From Microbacterium sp. MYb66 (GTDB lineage Bacteria; Actinomycetota; Actinomycetes; Actinomycetales; Microbacteriaceae): a stretch of 64,000 nucleotides of DNA. Both the position numbers and the translations under genes were made by a program. Shown here piece after piece: positions 19,571-27,713 of this stretch (within the stretch, counting starts at the first letter, position 1; each line of letters opens with the position of its first letter). The stretch spans positions 103,546 to 167,545 of the forward strand of contig NZ_PCOV01000008.1 in NCBI RefSeq assembly GCF_002979435.1, read 5' to 3'. The notes under the pieces are model-generated. The model had not been told where the DNA came from and made no database searches. It worked only from the letters and a program-made list of their open reading frames with translations.

Positions 19571-20443
19571 ATGTCCGCCTCCGTCTTCATCGCCGGTCCC
19601 GCGTCGTGGAACACGATCGTCGTCCTCGACCGCCTGCCGGAGCCCGTGCCGCACATGCAGTTCGCCGAGGAGAGCTGGGAGACGATCGGCGGCACCAGCG
19701 CCGGCAAGGCGCTCAATCTGACGGCCCTCGGCCGCTCCGCGCAGCTGTACGCGATCGCCGGGCAGGACGAGCACGGAAGGCGGGTGCGCGAGGCGCTGCA
19801 CGCCGCCGGGATCCCGGTTCGCTGGGCGGACGGCGTCACCGAGCGGCATCTGAACCTGATGACCCGCGCGGGAGGACGCGTATCGCTGTACCTGTCCACT
19901 CCGCAGGCCACTGCCGGTGCGGACGACGAATGGGTGCGCGCGGAGATGGCGGATGCCGATGCGATCGTGCTCGATCTCGCGGCGGAACCCCTGCGGCTGC
20001 TGCCGCTCGCGCGGGGGAGCGGCCGACCGATCTGGGTGGACGTGCACGACTACGACGGCGAGGCGGACTATCACCGCCCGTTCCTGGACGCAGCGGACGC
20101 GGTGTTCTGCAATGCCGACCGGCTCGATGACCCGCTGGCCTTCCTCCGCTCGCGGGTCGCCGCCGGGGCGGATCTCGCCGTGTGCACGCTGGGCGCCGAC
20201 GGAGCCGTGGCCCTGGATGCCGCGGGCGATGAGCATCGCGTGGCAGCGGTTCCGGTCGAGGTGCTCGACACGAACGGCGCGGGCGACGCCTTCCTCGCAG
20301 GCGTGCTCGACGCGCGACTCGACGGTGCCGACGTGCCGGCTGCTCTCGACGCGGGGGCTCGGGCGGCCGCGTCGGTCCTGCGCACGCGGCATCTGCATCC
20401 GCTCCTCGACGCGGTCCTGCCGGCGTATCCTGCGGCTCCCTGA
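19571..20443 (+). CDS. PfkB-family carbohydrate kinase
   Basis: A 290-residue sugar kinase of the ribokinase/PfkB family. The N-terminal GGTSAGKALNLTALG motif and the C-terminal signature DTNGAGDAFLAG (catalytic Asp, anion hole) are intact. Sugar specificity cannot be read from the sequence; the position after the nucleoside salvage genes makes a pentose or nucleoside substrate attractive, but that is inference. A CAGGAT hexamer six bases before the ATG is a weak leaderless signal. It converges on the alpha/beta hydrolase gene. Confidence 0.9.
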   Translation: MSASVFIAGPASWNTIVVLDRLPEPVPHMQFAEESWETIGGTSAGKALNLTALGRSAQLYAIAGQDEHGRRVREALHAAGIPVRWADGVTERHLNLMTRAGGRVSLYLSTPQATAGADDEWVRAEMADADAIVLDLAAEPLRLLPLARGSGRPIWVDVHDYDGEADYHRPFLDAADAVFCNADRLDDPLAFLRSRVAAGADLAVCTLGADGAVALDAAGDEHRVAAVPVEVLDTNGAGDAFLAGVLDARLDGADVPAALDAGARAAASVLRTRHLHPLLDAVLPAYPAAP

Positions 20444-20455
20444 GCCTCAGGGAGC
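20435..20455. terminator. Short bidirectional hairpin between convergent genes
   Basis: Ten-base inverted repeat (20435-20444 with 20446-20455) spanning the PfkB stop and reaching the hydrolase stop; sterically about eight pairs with a five-base loop. Confidence 0.45.
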
Positions 20456-21193
20456 GAGGGGCTCCAGGAAGCCTCCGGCGAGGTCCGTCACCTCGTCGTG
20501 CATGTCTTCCGGGGAGATGGTCGGCGTACCGTCGCCCGCCTGGGGGCCGTAGTCGCCGAACGAGGCGTGCGATGCGCCTTCGATCTCGACCATCTCGGCG
20601 TCCGCGGGCAGGAGATCCCGCGTGTCGGCGATCTTCTCGGGCGTCGAGAGACCGTCCTCGCTGCCGGACAGGCTGAGGACCGGGAGGCCGCTCGCGGAGA
20701 GGTCGTTCGCGCAGTACGAGGCGAACAGCACGAGTGCGTCCGCGTCCTCCGCGAGCTGGCACGCGCGCACCCCGCCCAGTGAGTGCCCGCCCACGCCCCA
20801 GACGTCGACGTCCGGGGCCGCCGAGGTGAAGGCGTCGAGCCCGCGCGGGTCGAAGAACGCGAGATTCAGCCAGGGACGGGTGATCACGACCGTGACCCCG
20901 TCTTCGGCGAGCCCCTGCAGGATGGCGGCGTATGCCCACGGGTCGACCTTCGCTCCGGGGATGAAGACCAGTCCGAGATCGGATTCACCGTCGGCCGGGG
21001 CGAGGACGATGCCCTGTTCGGCATCGGTGACCGTGATCGCCGGGTTCTCCCGCACGGCCGCGAGCGGTTCGGGTTCCGCGGCCATCACGCCGATCTGGCT
21101 CCACGCGAGGACGCCGCCGACGGCGAGGACCACGACCACGACGAGACCCCAGAGGATCCCTCTCCACACCCGGCGGCCACGCTTCTTCTGCAC
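20447..21193 (-). CDS. Membrane-anchored alpha/beta hydrolase
   Basis: A 248-residue hydrolase with a basic start and one hydrophobic segment (about residues 11-30), so it is anchored or secreted. The nucleophile elbow GHSLGG (Ser) is near residue 130 and a GASHASFGDY stretch near 215 supplies the catalytic His; the SEDGLSTP stretch may carry the acid. This looks like the alpha/beta hydrolase_5 type. Natural substrate unknown. GTG start with a TAGCGT box six bases upstream. Confidence 0.85.
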   Translation of the reverse strand: MQKKRGRRVWRGILWGLVVVVVLAVGGVLAWSQIGVMAAEPEPLAAVRENPAITVTDAEQGIVLAPADGESDLGLVFIPGAKVDPWAYAAILQGLAEDGVTVVITRPWLNLAFFDPRGLDAFTSAAPDVDVWGVGGHSLGGVRACQLAEDADALVLFASYCANDLSASGLPVLSLSGSEDGLSTPEKIADTRDLLPADAEMVEIEGASHASFGDYGPQAGDGTPTISPEDMHDEVTDLAGGFLEPLAP

Positions 21194-21199
21194 GGGTCA

Positions 21200-21205
21200 A
21201 CGCTA
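21200..21205 (-). promoter_or_regulatory. Putative -10 box of the hydrolase, overlapping the epimerase stop
   Basis: TAGCGT on the minus strand, six bases before the GTG; its TAG is also the stop codon of the upstream epimerase gene. Confidence 0.45.
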
Positions 21206-22168
21206 CTCCGCGGCGCGCTCCTCGCGGACGACCTCGGGGTGCGTGCGGAGGTACTCCTCGAAAGCCTCGCGCGTCGTGCGGGCCGGCTCGTAGCCGAAGT
21301 CGTCTTTCAGCCGCCCGTTCGCCAGCACCGGCCGGTACCGCAGGAACGGGACCTTCTCCGGTCCGTGCTCGGTCAGACGCAGCATCCGCCCGATCCGCAG
21401 CGCCGCCGACAGCGCCCAGGCCGGGACGACCAGCGCAGGCTTGCCGAGACGGGCCGCGGTCTCGGCCACGGTCATGCGGCCGTCTCCCGCGACGTTGAAG
21501 ATCCCGGGAGGACCATCGGTCGCCGCCCGCACCATCGCGGCCGCGACATCGTCCACCCAGATGAAGACGAAGGGGGACTCGGATCCGGCGATGCGGAGGA
21601 TCCGCTTCCCATCCCAGAGCGCGGTGATCTGGTTCCGCACGGTCGGACCGAGGATCGTGCCGATACGGAAGACGACCTGCTCCAGCGCCGGATGAGTCAC
21701 GCGGTACTCGGCGAGCATCTCCTCGACGAGGCGCTTGTGACGTGCGTAGGGGAAGGCATCGTTGCCCCGCAGCGATTGCGCCTCGTCGATCCAGTCCGGG
21801 TTGTCGGCGTGGTAGCCGTAGGCCGCTCCGGAACTCGAGACCACGATGCGGTGGACGCCGGTCTCCGCACACGCGGCGAGGACGTTCGCGGAGCCGACCA
21901 CGTCGACCCGGTACTCCTGCTCGACGTCACGGCCGGGGTTGACGATCGCGGCGAGATGCACGACCGTGTCGATGCGGTGCTGACGGAGGAGGGGCGCGAT
22001 CGCCGCGGCATCCGTCACGTCCACGGGGGCGACGATCACGCCGGCGGAGGGGTCCCCGGCGCGCAGATCGGCGGCGACGACCGTGTCGACGTCCTCTCTC
22101 GCGACGAGGGCGGCGGCCACGTGCGAGCCGAGGAAGCCGCTTCCGCCCGTGATGAGCACGCGCCGCAT
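21203..22168 (-). CDS. NAD-dependent epimerase/dehydratase family protein
   Basis: A 321-residue extended short-chain dehydrogenase. The cofactor loop GGSGFLGSH is at residues 8-16, VSSSGAAYG holds the catalytic Ser, and YARHK provides the YxxxK pair. This fold acts on nucleotide sugars or steroid-like substrates; no specificity motif is visible. The true start is the ATG at 22168, whose last base is shared with the stop of the symporter gene. The three-gene run FMO, symporter, epimerase is an operon. Confidence 0.88.
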   Translation of the reverse strand: MRRVLITGGSGFLGSHVAAALVAREDVDTVVAADLRAGDPSAGVIVAPVDVTDAAAIAPLLRQHRIDTVVHLAAIVNPGRDVEQEYRVDVVGSANVLAACAETGVHRIVVSSSGAAYGYHADNPDWIDEAQSLRGNDAFPYARHKRLVEEMLAEYRVTHPALEQVVFRIGTILGPTVRNQITALWDGKRILRIAGSESPFVFIWVDDVAAAMVRAATDGPPGIFNVAGDGRMTVAETAARLGKPALVVPAWALSAALRIGRMLRLTEHGPEKVPFLRYRPVLANGRLKDDFGYEPARTTREAFEEYLRTHPEVVREERAAE

Positions 22169-23118
22169 CAGGCGGCCTCGACGCTCGTGCGTCCGCTGGC
22201 GTCCCCGCTGGCCGAGCCGGTGCGCCTTCGGGTGTGGCGCGCCCAGAGCCCGGCCAGGACGAGCCCGGCGATGATGTCCCAGATGCCCCACCAGCCCGCG
22301 ACGACGGCCATGCCGCCCAGCCCGTCGAAGAACAGGAAGACCAGGCCCAGCCCGAGGCCGGCGTTGCGGATGCCGACCTCGAAGGTCATCGCCTTCCGCT
22401 CGCGGGTGCCGAGACCCCCCACGACGGCCGTGCCGTAGCCCAGTGCGAGTGCCACCGCGTCGTGCACCGCGACGACGAGGAGGATGATGCCGAGCACCTG
22501 GACGAACACGGCCCAGTTGCCGACGAGCGCGGCGATGATGAATCCGAGGAGCGCGATCAGGCTGAACCACTTCACGAACGGCTGCACGCGTGCGCTGAAC
22601 GTGGGCGCCTTGGCGCGGAGCAGCAGGCCGAGGACGAAGGGCAGCCCGACGATGAGCAGGATCTCCAGCAGCATCCGCCACGGATCGACGGCGATGTCAC
22701 GCAGCAGCGTGCGCGCCGTCGGGTGCAGCGACCCCCAGAACGTGATGCTCAGGGGCAGGGCGAAGATGTAGATCAGGTTGCCGACGGCGGTGAGCGAGAC
22801 CGACAGGGCGACGTTGCCGCCCGCGCGATGCGTGAGCACCTGCGAGATGTTCCCGGGCGGGCAGCAGGCGACGAGCAGCATCCCCAGCGCCATCGACGGC
22901 GGCACGGGGAGCACCAGCGTCAGCAGGAACGTCGCGATCGGCAGCAGGAGAAGCTGCGCGAGGATCGCGATCACGAACGGCTTCGGGTGCTTCGCCACGA
23001 CCCGGAAGTCGCTCGGCGAGGTGTCGAGCGCGATGCCGAACATTATGAGGCCGAGCACGACGTTGAGGATCGTGAGCGTGCCGGGGGTGAACGAGAGGAC
23101 GACGTCGTCGACGTTCAT
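22168..23118 (-). CDS. Bile acid:sodium symporter family transporter
   Basis: A 316-residue integral membrane protein with about nine or ten hydrophobic segments and the SBF/BASS motif LVACCPPGNISQVLTH near residue 85 (crossover helix) and a second GIRNAGLG segment near 265. Bacterial BASS proteins carry organic anions with sodium; the substrate here is unknown. Its ATG overlaps the stop of the monooxygenase gene. The charged, Ser/Gly-rich tail is cytoplasmic. Confidence 0.9.
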   Translation of the reverse strand: MNVDDVVLSFTPGTLTILNVVLGLIMFGIALDTSPSDFRVVAKHPKPFVIAILAQLLLLPIATFLLTLVLPVPPSMALGMLLVACCPPGNISQVLTHRAGGNVALSVSLTAVGNLIYIFALPLSITFWGSLHPTARTLLRDIAVDPWRMLLEILLIVGLPFVLGLLLRAKAPTFSARVQPFVKWFSLIALLGFIIAALVGNWAVFVQVLGIILLVVAVHDAVALALGYGTAVVGGLGTRERKAMTFEVGIRNAGLGLGLVFLFFDGLGGMAVVAGWWGIWDIIAGLVLAGLWARHTRRRTGSASGDASGRTSVEAA

Positions 23119-24407
23119 GCCGACGCCTCCAGCGCGTGCTTCTCCTGCCGGACCGCACCCCGGTAGGCATCCTTGTTGACGTAGTAGGCCATCCGGTCGA
23201 GACCGAGGTAGTGGTAGCCGCCGGTCAGATCCGGCCAGGCGGTGCCGGTGACCCGCTCGCGGAAGCGCGCGGCGCGCGCCGGGTCGTTCTCGACCGCGTC
23301 GAGGTAGGTCGCGAGGAGGTCGGCCTGCTCGTAGCGGCCCTGCCAGCCGATGCCCGAAGCCTCGATCATCCCCATCACGTACAGCCCGTTGAACGACGCC
23401 GGGAACAGATTGAGGAACAGGCGGGGCGAGGCTCCCTGCCAGTGCAGGTGCTCCCGGTCGACGAACGGATAGTCCAGCGTGTAGCCGGTCGCGAGCAGCA
23501 CCAGGTCGTAGTCGTCCGCGCTGCCGTCGCGGAAGCGCACCGTGGTCCCGTCGAAACGGTCGATGTCCGCCCGAATGCGCAGATCGCCCTGTCCGAGGTG
23601 GTTCAGGATCAGCGTGTTCACGATCGGGTGCGATTCGTAGATGCGGTAGTCCGGCTTCGGAAAACCGAACCGCACGGGGTCGCCGGTGAACGCCCGCAGG
23701 ACGCGGCTGTCGACCGCCTGCTTGATCCGCGGCGGCAGCGGGCGACCCTGATTGAGCGTGTCGCTGGGCTTGCCGAACAGGTAGCGGGGCACGAAGTAGT
23801 AGCCGCGGCGGACGCTCATGTCGACGGAGACGGCGTGATGCACGGCATCCACGGCGATGTCGCAGCCGGAGTTGCCCGCGCCGATCAGCAGCACTCGTTT
23901 GCCGCGGAGCTGCTCGGGCGACGTGTAGGCGCTGGTGTGCATCAGCTCGCCCGTGAACTCCCCGCGGAACGTCGGCACGTTCGGCTCGGCGAGGGTCCCG
24001 TTCGCGAGCACGACCCCCGCGTACCAGCGGGTCTGCTCGCCGTCCGGGCCGAGGCTCGTCAGATCCCAGCCGCCGTCTCTCGGCTCGAGACGCGTGACCT
24101 TCGTGTCGAACCGGAACAGCGCCGTCAGCCCGAAGTGGTCGGCGTAGTCCTCGAAGTACTCCCGCAGCACCCGGTGGCCGGGGTAGTCGACGCGCGACCG
24201 CATCGGGAACTCGGCGAACTCCGTCGTGGTGCGCGAGGAGATCAGGTGCGCGGACTCGTACATCGTGCTGCGGGGATTGGTGATGTCCCAGAGGCCGCCG
24301 ACGCCGTGCGAGGCCTCATAGCCGTCCACCGCGATTCCGCGCTTCTGCAGCGCGCGTGCCGCGGCCAACCCCGATGGACCCGCGCCGATCACGGCGTATC
24401 TGTTCAT
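23115..24407 (-). CDS. Flavin-containing monooxygenase-type NAD(P)-binding protein
   Basis: A 430-residue flavoprotein. The FAD motif GAGPSGLAAARAL starts at residue 8, an FMO-like F-x-G...H-x-S-x-Y segment lies near residue 155, and a second Rossmann motif GAGNSGCDIAVD near 175 binds NADPH. The substrate, probably a soft nucleophile or ketone, cannot be deduced. It is the first gene of a three-gene minus-strand operon with a transporter and an epimerase, which might together process one imported compound; this is inference. GGGGAGC precedes the ATG. Confidence 0.88.
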   Translation of the reverse strand: MNRYAVIGAGPSGLAAARALQKRGIAVDGYEASHGVGGLWDITNPRSTMYESAHLISSRTTTEFAEFPMRSRVDYPGHRVLREYFEDYADHFGLTALFRFDTKVTRLEPRDGGWDLTSLGPDGEQTRWYAGVVLANGTLAEPNVPTFRGEFTGELMHTSAYTSPEQLRGKRVLLIGAGNSGCDIAVDAVHHAVSVDMSVRRGYYFVPRYLFGKPSDTLNQGRPLPPRIKQAVDSRVLRAFTGDPVRFGFPKPDYRIYESHPIVNTLILNHLGQGDLRIRADIDRFDGTTVRFRDGSADDYDLVLLATGYTLDYPFVDREHLHWQGASPRLFLNLFPASFNGLYVMGMIEASGIGWQGRYEQADLLATYLDAVENDPARAARFRERVTGTAWPDLTGGYHYLGLDRMAYYVNKDAYRGAVRQEKHALEASA

Positions 24408-24440
24408 GCTGCTCCCCGCACGTCAGTGTGCTCGAAAAAA

Positions 24441-24478
24441 CGCCCCCGCCCACCGATCGTAACGGGTGGGCGGGGGCG
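24441..24478 (-). terminator. Rho-independent terminator of the mannitol operon
   Basis: A perfect 14-bp GC-rich stem (24441-24454 with 24465-24478), ten-base loop, followed on the minus strand by six T residues (24435-24440). It lies 16 bases after the mtlD stop. Confidence 0.92.
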
Positions 24479-24493
24479 TCGAGATCCGCGGGG

Positions 24494-25651
24494 TCAGGCG
24501 GCCCCGAGGTGCTGCTGACGCGCCGCGACGGCCTCTCGGATCTGCGGGAACAGCGGATGCTCGGGGTCGAGGCCCGTGGTCCGGGAGGTGAACGCGGCCG
24601 GTTCCTCCGTGCGCAGCAGCTCCTGCAGTTCGACCGACTGCTCGTCTGCGGGATCGTCGAACTCGAGTGCTGCGGACACGGCCGCCACCAGCGCCGCGGT
24701 CGGCAGGCCGCGCTCCGCGGCCATCGCGGCGGGACCCACGAAACGCTCGTGCCGCGAGATCTTGCGCAGCGGCTGGCGTCCGACCCGCTGCACCGTGTCG
24801 ACGAGCGCGGGATTGCGGAACCGCTCGAGGATCGTCGCGCGGTACGCCGCGAGGTCGGCCGGATCGAGCCCGTGCTCCGCGACCAGAACGGCCGAGGTCT
24901 CCTCCAGTGCCGCAGACACGTTCGCCGCGATGGCGGGGTCGGCCAGGGCGTCCGAGATCCGTTCGATCCCCGCGCGGGCGCCGAAGTACGCGGTGGCGGC
25001 GTGCCCGGTGTTCACCGTGAAGAGCTTGCGCTCGATGTACGGAGCCAGATCGGCGACGAAATGCGCGCCGGGGATCGTCGGCAGCTCCTCGCCGAACGGA
25101 CCCGACTCGATCGCCCACTCGAAGTACGGCTCGACCGTGACGTCGACGCCGCCGTCTGCGGGCTGCGCCGGCACGATGCGATCCACGGCCGTGTTCGCGA
25201 AGACCGCGCGGGCGAGCAGCGTCTCGGCATCCGCCCCTGCCGCGGTCGTGATCTCCTGGCGGAGCAGATCCGTGGCGCCGATCGCGTTCTCGCAGGCCAT
25301 CACCTGAAGCGGCGCGACATCGGGAGAGCGGAGGGCGAGTCCGGCCACGATCGACGGCGCCACGAACCGCAGCACGGTCGGGCCGACCGCGGTCGTGACC
25401 ACATCGGCCGTTGCGACCTCGTCGGCCACGGCTGCGGGATCGGTGCGGCTATTGACGGCCCGGAAGCCGGTGACGACGTGATCGGTCCCTCCGGGGCCGG
25501 CTTCGTGCACGGTGTACGAGTCGACCGCATTGATCGCATCGACCAGGGCATCGGCGACGTCGGAGAACACGACCTCGTAGCCGCCCTCGCGCAGCAGCAG
25601 ACCGACGAACCCGCGCCCGATGTTGCCGGCTCCGAAGTGGACCGCCTTCAT
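24494..25651 (-). CDS. mtlD: Mannitol-1-phosphate 5-dehydrogenase
   Basis: A 385-residue NAD-dependent enzyme converting mannitol-1-phosphate to fructose-6-phosphate. N-terminal FGAGNIGRGFVG is the cofactor loop, and VNTGHAATAYFG in the middle carries family-conserved catalytic-domain residues. Last gene of the mannitol PTS operon; its ATG overlaps the EIIA stop (ATGA). Confidence 0.97.
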   Translation of the reverse strand: MKAVHFGAGNIGRGFVGLLLREGGYEVVFSDVADALVDAINAVDSYTVHEAGPGGTDHVVTGFRAVNSRTDPAAVADEVATADVVTTAVGPTVLRFVAPSIVAGLALRSPDVAPLQVMACENAIGATDLLRQEITTAAGADAETLLARAVFANTAVDRIVPAQPADGGVDVTVEPYFEWAIESGPFGEELPTIPGAHFVADLAPYIERKLFTVNTGHAATAYFGARAGIERISDALADPAIAANVSAALEETSAVLVAEHGLDPADLAAYRATILERFRNPALVDTVQRVGRQPLRKISRHERFVGPAAMAAERGLPTAALVAAVSAALEFDDPADEQSVELQELLRTEEPAAFTSRTTGLDPEHPLFPQIREAVAARQQHLGAA

Positions 25652-26082
25652 CCCTCGTTCACCTCCGACAGGAGGGAGTAGAGCTCTTCCGGGGTCTTCG
25701 CCGCCGAGAGCCGCGCGACATCGTCCTCCTCCGAGAACAGGATCGCGATGCGGGAGAGGATCTCCAGGTGCTCGTCACCGACGCCCGCGATGCCGATCAC
25801 GAAGGTCGCAGGGTCCCCGGACCAGTCGACGCCGCCGTCGTAGCGGACGACCGACAGGGCCGAGGCGAGGATGGCGTCCTTCGCATCGTTCGTGCCGTGC
25901 GGGATCGCCAGTCCGTTGCCCATGAAGGTCGAGACCGTCTCCTCGCGCTGTCGCATCGCGTCGACGTAGGCCGGGGTCACGGCTCCGGCGGCGACCAGGA
26001 TGTCGGTCGCCTCCTGGAGGGCTTCGTCCCGCGAAGCCCCTCCGGAGTGGATGCGGACCTGTTCGGGGGTGAGAACGCTCAT
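25648..26082 (-). CDS. mtlF: PTS mannitol transporter EIIA component
   Basis: A 144-residue EIIA of the fructose/mannitol class. The phospho-accepting His sits in GLAIPHGTNDAK near residue 66. It receives phosphate from HPr and passes it to the EIIB domain of MtlA. The start at MSVLTPEQV overlaps the mtlA stop by four bases; the longer open frame runs inside mtlA. Confidence 0.96.
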   Translation of the reverse strand: MSVLTPEQVRIHSGGASRDEALQEATDILVAAGAVTPAYVDAMRQREETVSTFMGNGLAIPHGTNDAKDAILASALSVVRYDGGVDWSGDPATFVIGIAGVGDEHLEILSRIAILFSEEDDVARLSAAKTPEELYSLLSEVNEG

Positions 26083-27713
26083 TCGTTTTCCTTTCGCTGT
26101 GCACGCACCATCTCGACGACCTCTTCGTACTTGGGCGAGTTCATGAAGTTGTCGACAGACACGTGGACCGAGTTCGGCGACTTGGCGGTGGCGCGCTCGG
26201 TGAGCTGCTGCTGCGTGATCACCACGTCGGCGGTCCCGTCGAGGTTCGCGATGGCCTGGTTGGTGACCGTGATGTCCTCGATGCCGGCCTTCTTGAGCTT
26301 GTTGCGCAGCACGCTGGCGCCCATGGCGGACGAGCCCATGCCGGCGTCGCACGCGAACACGATCCGCTCGATAGGCCCTGTGGCCACGGCGGTCGTGTTC
26401 GCGACGGCTGCGGACTCCGGAGCGGCGGAGCCCGTCGAGGTGCGCAGCGCGTCCATCGCGGCGGACGACTTGCCCTTGTTCGCCTCGGTCTGGGCGATCG
26501 CGGCGCCGAATGTGTCACCCTCGGCCTCGAGATCGCGCTTGCGCGAAGCCCGCAGGATCACTCCGGTGATGAGGAAGGTGACCGTGGCGGCGATGATGAC
26601 CGAGAGGTACACGACCAGCAGGTTGCCGACGCCGGCGCCGAGGGCGGCGAAGGTCACTGCGATGATGCTGCCGGGAGCCGCCGGGAAGGCCAGACCGCCG
26701 TTCAGGAGCATGTTCGTCGTGACGCCGGCCGCACCACCCGCGATGAGGGCGAGGATCGTGGTGGGCTTGCTCAGCGCGTACGGGAAGTAGATCTCGTGGA
26801 TGCCGCCGAAGAACTGGATGATGGCCGCACCCGGCGCGGAGCCCTTCGCCGCTCCGACGCCGAAGAAGCTGAAGGCGAGGAGCAGACCGAGGCCGGGGCC
26901 GGGGTTGGCTTCGATGAGGAACAGGATCGACTTGCCGGTCTCCGCCGCCTGCTCGATGCCGAGCGGGGTGAAGACGCCGTGGTTGATGGCGTTGTTCAGG
27001 AACAGCACCTTCGCCGGCTCGACGATGATCGATACGAGCGGCAGCAGCTGCAGGGCGACGAGCCAGTCGACGGCGGCACCGAGTGCGGCGCTGATACCGA
27101 GCATGACCGGACCGAAGGCGAAGAATCCGACGATCGCGAGGAGCATGCCCAGGATTCCGGCAGAGAAGTTGTTGACCAGCATCTCGAAGCCGGGGCGGAT
27201 CTTCCCGTCCCAGATGCCGTCGACCTTCTTCATGATCCACGCGGCGATCGGACCCATGATCATGGCGCCCAGGAACATCGGGATGTTGGTGCCGACGATC
27301 ACGCCGACGGTGGCGATCGTGGCCACCACGCCGCCGCGCTCGCCGTAGACCATGCGGCCGGCGGTGTTGGCGATCAGCAGTGGCAGCAGATAGGTCACCA
27401 TCGGACCGACCAGGCCGACGTAGGCGAGGATGTTGCCGCTGTCGCCCTCGGCCACCGCGGTCATGGCGCCCTGCCAGCCGATGACGGCCGAGTCTCCGCC
27501 GCCGCCGATGATCTCGGCCACACCGGCCCAGTGCCACTTGAACGGGCTCTCGGCGCCGAAGAACCCCTTGGGGATGAACAGCATCGTGATGAAGCCCCAG
27601 GCGATGAAGGCTGCGATGTTCGGCATGATCATGCCGGAGAGGAATGTGCCGAAGCGCTGCACTCCTACGCGGAGGCCGCCGGGTCGGGTGGCGGCAGGTG
27701 ACGTCGTCGTCAT
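26079..27713 (-). CDS. mtlA: PTS mannitol transporter EIICB component
   Basis: A 544-residue membrane permease of the PTS. Residues 15-345 form the EIIC channel with some eight hydrophobic segments, the family GGIHEIYFPY motif near residue 308 (conserved Glu and His of mannitol binding), and residues about 445-544 are EIIB with the phospho-Cys in VFACDAGMGSS. The separate EIIA is the next gene. Both ends overlap neighbours by four bases. Confidence 0.97.
   Translation of the reverse strand: MTTTSPAATRPGGLRVGVQRFGTFLSGMIMPNIAAFIAWGFITMLFIPKGFFGAESPFKWHWAGVAEIIGGGGDSAVIGWQGAMTAVAEGDSGNILAYVGLVGPMVTYLLPLLIANTAGRMVYGERGGVVATIATVGVIVGTNIPMFLGAMIMGPIAAWIMKKVDGIWDGKIRPGFEMLVNNFSAGILGMLLAIVGFFAFGPVMLGISAALGAAVDWLVALQLLPLVSIIVEPAKVLFLNNAINHGVFTPLGIEQAAETGKSILFLIEANPGPGLGLLLAFSFFGVGAAKGSAPGAAIIQFFGGIHEIYFPYALSKPTTILALIAGGAAGVTTNMLLNGGLAFPAAPGSIIAVTFAALGAGVGNLLVVYLSVIIAATVTFLITGVILRASRKRDLEAEGDTFGAAIAQTEANKGKSSAAMDALRTSTGSAAPESAAVANTTAVATGPIERIVFACDAGMGSSAMGASVLRNKLKKAGIEDITVTNQAIANLDGTADVVITQQQLTERATAKSPNSVHVSVDNFMNSPKYEEVVEMVRAQRKENE

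Noticed and set aside
17903..20398. 831-codon minus-strand frame opposite add, the deacetylase and the kinase
   Set aside because: Shadow of three well-supported plus-strand genes.
26163..27701. 512-codon plus-strand frame opposite mtlA
   Set aside because: Mirror frame of the mannitol permease; His/Asp/Glu-rich without a fold.
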